Part shown: piece after piece, positions 24,701 to 30,108 of the stretch
Layout: the number at the start of each line of letters is the position of its first letter
How positions within the stretch are numbered: the first letter of the stretch is position 1
Source of the DNA: Catonia carolina
Taxonomy: Eukaryota > Arthropoda > Insecta > Hemiptera > Achilidae
Assembly: GCA_035578175.1 (NCBI GenBank)
Contig: JAQMRL010000001.1
Location: 376,655,220 to 376,719,219, forward strand
Direction: 5' to 3'
DNA: 64,000 nucleotides
Translations under genes and position numbers: made by a program
The notes under the pieces: generated by a model
Databases searched by the model: none
The model's input: only the letters and a program-made list of their open reading frames with translations
Told to the model about the DNA's origin: nothing

Positions 24701-25885
24701 TAATGTTGGTTGGTCACAAACAGTTCTCAATTGTCAGTTTTCTTATTATATTGCTTATACTCGTATATACTGAACACAGTCTCAATTATTTTGGATAACT
24801 AGGATTTACTGTAGTTGATATTTTGTGTTAGCGGTCTGTCAAACTGGATACAAATTAACATGATAATTTTAACTGACTTAATTTTAGTTTGGAGTCTTGA
24901 CAGTAGTACTAGTTTCTTATATTACATTGTTCACATTCATTTTTATAACTTATTTGATTTGGAATGTGTAAAAAACAAAGTTGTTTCAAGATTATTACTG
25001 GATGGTTATGATCAAGATGAAGAGAGGGAAAATATCTGAAGAATCATTAGATGACAAGGAAGATGATAATGTTAAAGTATTCAATGAAAATGCAGACACT
25101 GAACAAGAAAGTGATAATTATGGAGATAAATTTAAAAAAAACAACTATGTGTTCCATGATACAATGAAAAATATGCAACTACCAGAAAACCAAGTGCAAC
25201 CAAATAAAAAATTTAAGTTTTTGATCTACCTCAAATAGTACAAAATTGGAAAATATAATGGAAATCTAAGGTTTTATGTCTGTTAATATGACATTTGAAA
25301 CTCAATATCAAGAAATATGGATTTTTATATTCACATAACGAAAATAAGAATCACTAAAATTCAGCCCACTTTATTTACATTCCTCTTTGAATGTTATTGT
25401 AGAATGTATTATCGTTCTTAATGAGACAAAATTTTCAGTTTCAAAATCTTAAGCACTTTTCTTTGTGGGTCTGGCAGGATAGGTGCCAATAGGGCAATGT
25501 TGAATAACTAGATGTTCATATAAAATGAAAAATAATTTAAATGTACCTCATTATCACAAATACGAAGTGTTTGGATCTTTGGTAATTACTTCAATTTTTT
25601 GTTAAACTATAAAAAATAATAAAAATATAATAAATTAATATATTGTCTCCGATGTGTAGATAAAAATTAAACATGTTTAATCAGCTATTATCTGTTTCTT
25701 TTATAGTGAGAAAAGGAGATTGTGATAGTGCTTTATCACTGTGGACTCAACTTCAGGATGAAAATATTGTTCCTTCTGAAACTTTTCTTTTAGATTTGTC
25801 ATCTCTCTTAAGAAGCCATAAGAGAGATGTACCATTTGTTATGTATGATTCTAATTTAAATCAAAGTAATTTTGTCAACAGATAG
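3182..25885 (+). CDS. C-terminal half of a PPR/helical-repeat protein, probably LRPPRC (bicoid stability factor)-like; 7 exons
   Basis: Seven exons (3182-3304, 9990-10130, 13889-14084, 14954-15155, 19045-19339, 24165-24324, 25707-25885) splice with GT-AG borders and compatible phases (0-0, 0-0, 0-1, 1-2, 2-0, 0-1, 1-stop) into 431 codons plus TAG. More exons must lie left of the window. The protein is built of helix-turn-helix pairs with PPR-like spacing, such as MMASLLESYIASGCVREAEN, LYVKSGEYKSAVNMLRNL and CDSALSLWTQLQDENIVPS. In animals, long PPR proteins of this kind (LRPPRC; Drosophila bsf) bind and stabilise mitochondrial mRNAs. No catalytic motif or membrane segment is visible. The LRPPRC assignment rests on architecture and residue patterns, not alignment; another PPR protein is possible. 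Introns range from about 0.9 to 6.7 kb and are full of transposon debris, while the exons remain intact. Confidence 0.72.
3475..4150 (+). pseudogene. decayed THAP-domain protein of a P-element/THAP9-type transposon
   Basis: From 3598 the plus strand reads MMVCCAIAGCSNHDRYQME, the N-terminal half of a THAP (C2CH) zinc-finger. After a frame change it continues KFYHFPNAIETRLKWINACT and RVCLVHFDESDYV, the FxxP, tryptophan and CxxHF signatures. An LP-type end follows near 3850, then a charged coiled-coil-like Lys/Glu stretch to about 4150. Stops and at least one frameshift break it. THAP domains bind DNA and occur in P-type transposases and host THAP proteins. It sits inside an intron, so a transposon remnant is favoured; no RNase-H transposase core was found. 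Confidence 0.6.
4838..7080. repeat. tandem array of five diverged ~430-bp units
   Basis: Five units start near 4838, 5261, 5701, 6179 and 6617. Each opens with a variant of TTTTCGGGTTRCCAAATTTT and then carries, in order, CCGTTAA, GTAGGACCCCGATCTAAAA, CCCGTGAT, GAAAACGGCAA, AAAAGCCGAAATTTTG, AAGTACTTTG, ACAAAAAAGATTCTATACA and GATGCACCGTTTAGGAGAT. Unit 3 is longer because of a ~47-bp local duplication at 5752-5797. The units are diverged, so the array is old. No coding frame is shared between units. It may be a satellite or the internal array of a larger element. Confidence 0.75.
7181..7881 (-). mobile_element. 5'-truncated LINE insertion with 12-bp target-site duplications
   Basis: The duplication TGGGGCTTTATA occurs at 7181-7192 and 7870-7881. 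Between them, on the minus strand, lies the C-terminal end of a reverse-transcriptase polyprotein (7258-7854, 198 codons, intact) followed by a 3' UTR and a poly(A) tail, seen as T18 at 7194-7211. Recognisable blocks are YKTVIQPAVTYCGETL, LERRILRTCIGKR and KKRISFLGHFLRTPENR, which correspond to the post-RT thumb/connection region of RTE/Jockey-like LINEs. Truncation upstream of the RT domain is the usual result of incomplete reverse transcription. Confidence 0.85.
8040..8430 (+). mobile_element. probable LINE 3' UTR remnant
   Basis: The segment near 8380-8425 (GGCCACTTAGGCCTG, then GTATTGCAAATAAATAAATA) looks like the 3' end of a Jockey-type LINE with a TAAA-type tail. No coding sequence remains. 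Confidence 0.35.
8520..9070 (+). pseudogene. decayed LINE reverse-transcriptase C-terminal region, 5' part
   Basis: Conceptual plus-strand frames, with stops and shifts, give MKILPIVVWISVREK and KEFMYLGTLFSSYEK, the latter matching the 'FxYLGS/T' block downstream of the LINE RT domain. The piece appears to resume at 9424 beyond a second LINE fragment of opposite orientation. Confidence 0.5.
9075..9425 (-). pseudogene. LINE RT C-terminal fragment nested in another LINE remnant
   Basis: The minus strand from 9425 reads EMDFWRQSC, NRRRIGVQGNTMDTISWKQ, SHLQRMEDGR and, after a frame change, an RWLSDGDWRNKERLC-like block. These are the 'E.DFWRRS' and 'W.GH..RM.D' signatures of the C-terminal domain in a common insect LINE clade. 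Orientation is opposite to the flanking LINE pieces, so this is a separate insertion. Confidence 0.6.
9424..9830 (+). pseudogene. decayed LINE RT C-terminal region, 3' part
   Basis: The frame SKFAYFVPLLIYAAETWAG followed by KAESRIQMTEMKFKSILGKP corresponds to the 'LLYG.ETW' and 'E.RI...EMKFLR' blocks of LINE polyproteins. It continues to about 9700 before stops accumulate and ends in a GAT-rich tail near 9825. It probably belongs with 8520-9070. Confidence 0.6.
9990..10130 (+). CDS. PPR-gene exon b
   Basis: Acceptor TTTAATTTGTAG, donor AAA|GTAAGT, 141 bp, phase 0 at both ends. Encodes RLMNADELEAHLIELKSKQM and a following leucine-rich helix, a PPR-like pair. A Rep-1 transposon copy starts about 11 bp after the donor site. 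Confidence 0.82.
10142..10962 (+). mobile_element. Rep-1 copy 1
   Basis: Rep-1 is the dominant repeat here. Its left end is TTTTTACTTTCTCTTGCC and its right end GGCAAGAGAAAGT followed by GTGTTTCACACCAGATTTTT. Inside are GTTTTCACCGGATCTACACG, a TG tract after GATTGGTCTG, AATATCTCAAGAATGGAACA, hairpins such as GTTGTAGA...TCTACAAC, and two related ~170-bp sub-units each containing GCATTTTA..., TCTACAACTTTTAT and a CTTAGTTTAGCG-like block. No coding frame was found, so it is non-autonomous; the superfamily is not recognised. This copy is nearly full length. Confidence 0.8.
11505..12334 (+). pseudogene. mariner-family (DD34D) transposon remnant
   Basis: Terminal inverted repeats are GGTACATCCAGAAAATAAGT (left) and, on the minus strand at the right end, AGTATATCCAAAAGGTAAGT. 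Near 12080-12215 the plus strand reads GHPLYSPDLVPSNFHFFLHL, then KIFLDRQKFNDDDELKGHF, the C-terminal catalytic region of mariner transposase. The third catalytic position, normally D in 'SPDLAPSDFH', is N here. An earlier block YDNS.PHTANKT matches 'HDNARPHTA'. Stops and frameshifts interrupt it, and at about 830 bp it is shorter than a full mariner (~1.3 kb). It is dead. Confidence 0.85.
12340..13185. other. intronic AT-rich sequence, no recognised feature
   Basis: No exon, coding frame or repeat end could be supported here beyond short T-rich runs. Confidence 0.4.
13185..13620 (+). pseudogene. RTE-like LINE C-terminal fragment
   Basis: Frames on the plus strand give RIEKICWMERVSNVEVF, RKHRWLGHWLRKECLIADVL and RGRKRYKMLDDV, the standard C-terminal blocks ('W.DRV.N.EVL', 'W.GH.LR.', 'GR.R..ML') seen in the better preserved LINE at 35776-38348. 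Frame changes break it. Confidence 0.7.
13889..14084 (+). CDS. PPR-gene exon c
   Basis: Acceptor CATCTCTTACAG, donor AAAA|GTATGT, 196 bp, phase 0 to 1. Encodes two PPR-like helices including MMASLLESYIASGCVREAEN and a second pair ending at GEYK. Confidence 0.88.
14751..14945 (+). mobile_element. tRNA-derived SINE with 15-bp target-site duplications, abutting a splice acceptor
   Basis: The duplication AATTATTGTTTTGTG is at 14751-14765 and 14931-14945; the SINE body is 14766-14930. The head has a clear tRNA B box (GGTTCGAATCC at about 14791) and the body ends in an A tail after AAATAAATGAATT. The right duplication ends 8 bp before exon d, so the insertion separated the acceptor from a pyrimidine-rich run (GCTTTTTCCCC) now about 215 bp upstream. 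Confidence 0.88.
14954..15155 (+). CDS. PPR-gene exon d
   Basis: Acceptor GTGATTTTAAG, donor TATAA|GTAAGT, 202 bp, phase 1 to 2. Encodes AVNMLRNLQGVKPDESFVKN and following helices ending ALLGPLIRSHLYK. The acceptor lacks a long pyrimidine tract because a SINE sits just upstream. Confidence 0.88.
15328..15865 (+). mobile_element. Rep-1 copy 2 (internally deleted)
   Basis: It has the standard left end and the ACCGGATCTACACG-type block (as GCGGATCTACACAC), but jumps at about 15525 from the AAAGTTGAAACTT region directly into AGCAAAAGTGTATATAA. The CACACCAG right end is missing. Copy 3 follows immediately in inverted orientation. Confidence 0.8.
15893..16676 (-). mobile_element. Rep-1 copy 3, inverted relative to copy 2
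   Basis: It starts at AAAAATCTGGTGTGAAACAC and ends at CAAGAGAAAGTAAAAA, the reverse complement of the Rep-1 layout. With copy 2 it forms a large inverted repeat within the intron. Confidence 0.82.
16883..17464. mobile_element. piggyBac-like MITE carrying a SINE (copy 1)
   Basis: TTAA target sites flank the element at 16883-16886 and 17461-17464. The ends are CCCTTTCTGTACCGAAAC and, on the other strand, CCCTTTCAGTACCAACA, both starting CCCTTT as in piggyBac termini. There is no transposase. A tRNA-derived SINE (17115-17292, minus) interrupts it with 9-bp duplications TTCAAAATA. The same SINE at the same site is in the copy at 26091-27167. Confidence 0.8.
17115..17292 (-). mobile_element. tRNA-derived SINE inside the piggyBac-like MITE
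   Basis: Read on the minus strand, the head is GCCTCCGTGGCGTAGTGACT with a B box GGTTCGAATCTC, followed by a body ending GACTTTAAATAAACT. TTCAAAATA duplications lie at 17106-17114 and 17293-17301. Confidence 0.82.
17898..18836 (+). mobile_element. Rep-1 copy 4 (near full length)
   Basis: Both ends are present: TTTTTACTTTCTCTTGCG and GAGAGAAAGTCGTGTGAG plus CACACCAGATTTTT. The TG tract at 18037-18066 follows GATTGGTCTG. Both internal sub-units and the hairpin GTTGTAGA...CTACA are visible. Confidence 0.85.
19045..19339 (+). CDS. PPR-gene exon e
   Basis: Acceptor TTTTTCTTTAG, donor AAG|GTAAGT, 295 bp, phase 2 to 0. Encodes NDLATAVNVYEQNALKYKF and helices through AECGLTQRLSEFVK, with the LATAVNVYEQ pattern typical of PPR/TPR-like repeats. 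Confidence 0.9.
19575..19800 (+). mobile_element. degenerate tRNA-derived SINE
   Basis: It contains a B-box-like GGTTCTGGGTTCAATTCC, a GGAAAATTTTTACAC block and GTTGCTAATGACCATGATGA. The last part is shared with the SINEs at 14766-14930 and 26260-26435, so this is an older relative. Confidence 0.55.
19900..20305 (+). repeat. repeat family B, copy 1
   Basis: This interspersed repeat is marked by ACAGGTGGAGTGTCAAATTA, TCTTATCACATGGTCAGCC, GAATTTCATTATACAGCCAG, ACCCTGTGGTGAATGAAGTG and the tail CTTTCGGCTGATGACCTAAA. It also occurs at 27725-28065, 44545-44825 and in two pieces at 25993-27340. No coding frame is shared; the class is not recognised. Confidence 0.75.
21404..22977. mobile_element. 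TIR transposon inserted in Rep-1 copy 5
   Basis: The left end GTCACAAGTTTGCC and the right end read in reverse, GTCACAAGATTGCC, form terminal inverted repeats. The segment 22556-22745 has a Lys-rich, transposase-tail-like frame (IRKIKKEIKDMKKLFFKF) with stops. A LINE (21690-22535) is nested inside. The exact boundary and superfamily are unresolved. Confidence 0.55.
21690..22535 (-). mobile_element. 5'-truncated Jockey-like LINE, copy 1
   Basis: A minus-strand frame (22042-22518) encodes the C-terminal end of a LINE reverse transcriptase: HGLILSHIRYAILVWGNSS, RVFKIQKKAIRCMMGV and TYAGRKYINKLPQGLK. The 3' UTR contains a ~115-bp unit in tandem (each with CTACTGCTTA and AGGCTTGTCA), then the end GGAGTATAGGACATGTCAAG read in reverse, and a poly(A) tail seen as T27 near 21691-21717. 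Copies at 32400-33270 and 43188-43965 are the same family. Confidence 0.85.
24165..24324 (+). CDS. PPR-gene exon f
   Basis: Acceptor AAAATGTTTTAG, donor TATG|GTAATT, 160 bp, phase 0 to 1. Encodes VSDNKLNIPTLTLRCKRLVD and a helix pair ending EFYNLLLKAYG. Confidence 0.88.
24981..25238 (+). other. unassigned acidic ORF in an intron (85 codons)
   Basis: The frame from 24981 is rich in Asp, Glu, Asn and Lys (for example KISEESLDDKEDDNVKVF). Such acidic leaders occur at the N termini of piggyBac-type transposases, but no downstream transposase is visible. It may be an eroded transposon fragment; it has no splice support as part of the host gene. Confidence 0.25.
25707..25885 (+). CDS. PPR-gene terminal exon g
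   Basis: Acceptor TGTTTCTTTTATAG, 179 bp, phase 1 to the TAG stop at 25883-25885. Encodes VRKGDCDSALSLWTQLQDEN and a C-terminal tail. No AATAAA is seen in the first 100 bases after the stop, so the poly(A) site is unclear; the downstream transposon nest may have altered it. Confidence 0.88.
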
Positions 25886-26259
25886 TAATATAACATTTTA
25901 TATGTAAAACTAATGTATCCTTTTAAAGTCTAGTCTGTGATATATTCAGTAAATAGTTTGAGAAATTAAACTGGGTGTTTATATTTATACTAGTAACTAC
26001 CTCACTCCTCATTTTACTTAGTAAAACTTTTAGAGCAGTTGTTCTCAATGCGTGCGCCGCGCCTCAGCATACGCAATCATTTTCTTTTAATCGTTTCAGT
26101 ACCAACATCTGGAAAACAGGACGTCAAAATCTTTTATGTAGCTATAACATCCGGTTTACCAGACATCTGTAAGTTATGCATAAAGTGCCAACGTCTGGAT
26201 AACTGAAAATTGCCAAAAAAAACTTTTAAACAAAAATTAATGAAATAATGTATTTTGAA

Positions 26260-26435
26260 ACTGCCTCTGTGGTGTAGTGACTAGCACGCTAGCCTACAAA
26301 GTGAAAGTTCCGGGTTCTATACCTGGCTAGGGTCTGGAAATTTTAACATGTTAAAACCACAGTTAAGGTACCAAAACCCACAGTGGTTGCTAATGACCAA
26401 GCTGTCGATGCGACTTTAAATAAACTAAAAGAAAC
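26260..26435 (+). mobile_element. tRNA-derived SINE inside MITE copy 2
   Basis: The head GCCTCTGTGGTGTAGTGACT and a B-box-like TTCCGGGTTCTATACC precede a body ending GACTTTAAATAAACT. TATTTTGAA duplications lie at 26251-26259 and 26436-26444, the same site as in copy 1. Confidence 0.82.
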
Positions 26436-26604
26436 TATTTTGAATATTTTTAGTATCAGAATGATTTCTTTTTTTTTATGAACACAATAAAAATTAACTT
26501 TTAAGGACATTTTATTTTTCTGTAATGTTGAAATTTTGGTTGGCGATGGCAGGCTTACGCCTACAAGTTTTCGAAATAAGGGTTGGCACCTTGTATACAC
26601 CCTT

Positions 26605-27121
26605 ATTCAAATTAAATCTCTTCTATCGGCCCGCGACCTGAGCCTCGAAACCAGGACCCGCCTCTTGAAGTGCTACGTCTTTCCCATCCTCTTGTATGGG
26701 GTAGAGGCGTGGACACTCACCAAAGAATGTGAGACCTGTTCACAAGCGTTTGAAATGTGGACCTACCGGAGGATGCTTCGAATACCGTGGACGGACAGGG
26801 TCACAAATATGGAGGTCCTCAGAAGAATGGGAAAAGAGCTGGAAATCCTGCAGAGCATAAAGATAAGAAAACTGACATACCTTGGACACATCATGAGGGG
26901 GCCTAAATATGAGATTCTGCATCTCATAATTCAAGGGAAAATCGTTGGTAAATGCTCGGTGGGACGCAGATGAATATCCTGGTTAAGAAACCTGAGAGAA
27001 GCGTTTAACTGCTCGTCGCATGACCTTTTCAGAGCAGCAGTGGACAAGGTACGACTGACCATGATGATGGCCAACCTTCGTAATGGAGAAGGCACCTGAA
27101 GAAGGAAGATTCAAATTAAAT
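26605..27121 (+). mobile_element. LINE 3' fragment with 13-bp target duplications
   Basis: ATTCAAATTAAAT occurs at 26605-26617 and 27109-27121; copy 1 of the MITE shows the empty site with a single copy. The insert encodes SLLSARDLSLETRTRLLKCY, FPILLYGVEAWTLTKECE, MWTYRRMLRIPWTDRVTNME, and LTYLGHIMRGPKYEIL, then one in-frame TGA (26971-26973), then NLREAFNCSSHDLFRAAVDK and a short 3' end GAAGAAGGAAG without poly(A). The young, nearly intact frame suggests a recent insertion. Confidence 0.88.
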
Positions 27122-27349
27122 GGCACTTTAGATCAAACTTTTAGATATTGTTTCGGCACTGAAAGGATTAAACCTTTTACATTTTTATCTTCTTCTTTGG
27201 AAATGGAATCACCAGTGTAACATGTGTGATGACAATGTACAATGGTTGGTTCATAAGGGAGCCAAGAGTCTACAAAGTTTGAGAACTACTGCTTTAGAGG
27301 TTCAAACCGATGTTCCGGTTGATGACCTAAACTACACCAATTAGTACCG

Positions 27350-29230
27350 GAAACAGGAATTTTGCTAGGATCAGTATGTATCACCAGTGGAAGGACAGAT
27401 ATATGACTTGAGATTAAATAAATTTGTGTTATTATGAAAAGTACCTAGGTAAAATGATTTTTTTTTTTATGTTATGATCTTTTTGATTTTTGTTTGGTTT
27501 TAAAACGTACTACGCAGAAATTGGATGAGATATTTTGATTACCACAAATAAAATTTTTGAAAAAAGTGTCATATTTTAAGGGCGCTACTGTACCATACTT
27601 GATAGCTTAATAAATTACGTGGTATAATACTGATAGATAAAAAAAACTAACTTCTCCGATAACCTTACAAGAAATAAAAGACGACTTTATTTTACCTACC
27701 ACAAATTCTTTTTTAATTTAAAAATTACACATGCCATATCTGCACATAAGGCAGGTGGAGTGTTAAATTATACCCCTTCAATCTGCTCAAGGACTACAAA
27801 AATTATATCTGTTTTTTATCACATGGCCAGCCAATTAAATGACCGAAGCATTTAAGAACAGAAGAGGTACAGGTGTAAAAGACGCTAATCAGAGATATGT
27901 CTTCTGAAAGTAATGAATTTCATTATATAGCCAGACCCTGTGGTGAATGAAGTGAAGCATGCTGAAAAGGATACTTTACCACTCGTGAGAAAGGTGCTGA
28001 TAAGCCACTTTATGCCTCGTTTTACTACCAGCTAATCAGCTGATGACCTAAACAAAAACAACGCCATATACTTATGAATTTACACCAAAGAAACTTTTAG
28101 GTTCTTCCAGTCTTTAGTATTAACAGTTAAATACCAGTATTAAGGAATAATAGGTATGTTAAATTAAAACTAATCCGTTACAGAGTACAATTTTAATCAC
28201 TCATTCAAGTTGATTACTTAGTCTCTTTAATCACAAAGTCCTTATTGTACAGTAGGGTTTACTTTAACCCTATAGCCAGCAATAACATTTTTCTAGATCA
28301 GCAGAGAACTTCTAGCATATACAGGTCAGCGAAACGTAAAGAAATCATAAAAAATTTGCTATGCATCACAATCCTTATCACGTGATGTATCAAAATAGCA
28401 AGAAAACTTAGGAAATAGAATAAATATATTATTGAAATTTTAATTTGACAGTTAGGGATGCTGAAGCTATTTGAAAATAATTATTAGACAAATATTTTTT
28501 TTAAATTTCAGCTGACACTACTGTTTAAAACTTTCTTATGTTCTACTTTCAAAATTCATTAGATACGAATTGTTACTTCTAATGTTTATTTCAAAACAAA
28601 ACAAAAAAAGCGATTCTATGTTCAAAACTGAAGAAAAAATATACAAAAACACATGTACACCAAGAAATAACCAAATTCAGCCCTAGGATAGTGTGGTTCA
28701 ACAAAGAAACACAGGCAGATAAGCAACTAAAACTATTGTTATTATACATAAAAATTTACTTTGTACATAACTATTGTACAAACCAGCAACGCTGTCTGCA
28801 GATGTTTATTAATTTAAAACCCAAAAAAACGACAACATTGCAATGCTATGAAGCAAATCCAATTTTGCAACACGACCGGTTCAAGAAGCGGTAACATAGT
28901 CTCAAAATCGACGATTGCCAGCTCTAGGATTAAGTGAGGCTACTGCTTAAGTTTTTTCTACAATATTAACTAATTTTTTTTATGATTATCAGAGGCATAA
29001 AGATTACATGTTCTCAAGAAAATACACCATTTGACAGCTACAGACCACCACAATACATCACAATGACTGCTACCCTTTCCTGTTGTGCAATGAATTTATA
29101 ACAGAGCAGGATGTAGCATTGTGTACATACATTGAGTAAATCACCTGAAAATAGCTCATCTAATAAATATTGTGCAATAGTACACAGGTAATAAAAATCC
29201 TAATATGATGTAAAATTGTTAACACAGTTG
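27350..29230. other. intergenic sequence with one family B repeat (27725-28065)
   Basis: A family B copy occupies about 27725-28065 (ATATAGCCAGACCCTGTGG to CAGCTGATGACCTAAAC). The remainder is AT-rich, with no supported gene. Confidence 0.55.
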
Positions 29231-29303
29231 ATTGTATTTCATATAATGAATTAATACAATAATTTCACTAACCTTCTTTTTAAACTGCGTCACCTTTATT
29301 TTA

Positions 29304-29353
29304 ATTTTCACTTACACGTGTTTCGGTGGATCCACCATCATCAGAGTAAATAA
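29304..29353 (-). ncRNA. candidate type-I hammerhead ribozyme (left arm, opposite strand)
   Basis: This is the mirror copy of the candidate in the right arm: TCATCAG at 29338-29344 and TTTC at 29321-29324 are the core on the minus strand. Predicted cleavage lies between 29313 and 29312. Confidence 0.48.
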
Positions 29354-29528
29354 CATATAATTGAAACTAAAAACATTATTTATTAAAGATCTATAGAAGA
29401 TGATACATCTTCAGTCACTTGTATAAAATTTTTATACAAGTTTTTTTATACAGTTTTATACAAGTGACTGAAGATGTATCATCTTCTATAGATTTTTAAT
29501 AAATAATGTTTTTAGTTTCAATTATATG

Positions 29529-29578
29529 TTATTTACTCTGATGATGGTGGATCCACCGAAACACGTGTAAGTGAAAAT
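29529..29578 (+). ncRNA. candidate type-I hammerhead ribozyme (right arm)
   Basis: The core reads CTGATGA (29538-29544), stem II GGTG-GATC-CACC (29546-29557), then GAAA (29558-29561). Stem III can form from ACACGTGT (29561-29568) as 2-3 pairs with a small loop, followed by A at 29569 as the cleavage nucleotide (GTA triplet). Stem I pairs TTTACT upstream with AGTGAA downstream (five Watson-Crick pairs and one G-U). One extra U (29545) between the core and stem II departs from the consensus. Minimal hammerheads with short stem III are known from Penelope-like and other retroelements. Confidence 0.5.
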
Positions 29579-29793
29579 TAAAATAAAGGTGACGCAGTTT
29601 AAAAAGAAGGTTAGTGAAATTATTGTATTAATTCATTATATGAAATAGAAATATTTAAAACTGCAGGATGCATTATAAAGATTTACAGTTGATTGTGTAC
29701 CTACTTAAATACTACTATTGTTATACCTTACTTACACTACTATTATAAATGTAACAAGAAAAGTAATTAAAAATAACATGATTACAAATTACT

Positions 29794-29799
29794 TTTATT
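29794..29799 (-). promoter_or_regulatory. AATAAA poly(A) signal for the ribophorin I-like gene
   Basis: TTTATT on the plus strand is AATAAA on the minus strand, about 310 bp after the stop codon at 30109. Confidence 0.55.
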
Positions 29800-30108
29800 T
29801 CATAGAAACAGTACAAATTTATAAATAGAGTTATAGTTCATGGTATACGTCTGCTGTCCAATATTTAAACTAAATCTATTACAAACACAATATTCAAACA
29901 ATGTAGCCTAATTTCAGAAAAAAATATTACAAAGAAATATTTTGTAATTCCCATCCACAATTAAATCTACAATACTAAAAAAGTAAATAAACAACACTAT
30001 TAGAATTAACACAACATAGAACAAAACAAATGCAAAAATCAGTTCAGCAATTTGTCAAAAAATACAAGTTTTCATACAGTCTTTCTTTGGAGATAAAAAA
30101 AAAACATC

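Larger units (their letters stand above)
26087..27171. mobile_element. piggyBac-like MITE carrying a SINE (copy 2), with a LINE inserted
   Basis: TTAA lies at 26087-26090 and 27168-27171. The termini TTTCAGTACCAACATCTGG and, in reverse, CCTTTCAGTGCCGAAACA match copy 1. It is inverted relative to copy 1. It holds the same SINE (26260-26435) with the same TATTTTGAA duplication, plus a later LINE (26618-27108). Confidence 0.8.
26028..27299. mobile_element. hAT-like non-autonomous element with 8-bp target duplication
   Basis: The element spans 26036-27291. The left end CAGTTGTTCTCAA and the right end in reverse, CAGTAGTTCTCAAA, match the CAGNGGTTCTCAA type of hAT termini. The flanks TTTTAGAG (26028-26035) and CTTTAGAG (27292-27299) agree at 7 of 8 bases, as an 8-bp hAT duplication should. 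A piggyBac-like MITE fills most of it. No transposase frame is present. Confidence 0.75.
25993..27340 (+). repeat. repeat family B fragment split by a hAT-like element
   Basis: The left piece CTCACTCCTCATTTTACTTA (25999-26035) and the right piece GGTTCAAACC...GATGACCTAAAC (27297-27340) together match the tail of the copy at 19900-20305. The break is the hAT-like insertion at 26036-27291. Confidence 0.7.
29236..29646. repeat. ~411-bp near-perfect palindrome (arms ~193 bp, loop ~25 bp)
   Basis: The left arm starts ATTTCATATAATGAATTAAT and the right arm ends with its reverse complement. The arms are almost identical along their length, separated by a short T-rich spacer near 29430-29453. Each arm contains the hammerhead-like block described separately. 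It is a foldback-type element or an inverted pair of terminal repeats; no transposase or RT is present. Confidence 0.88.
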
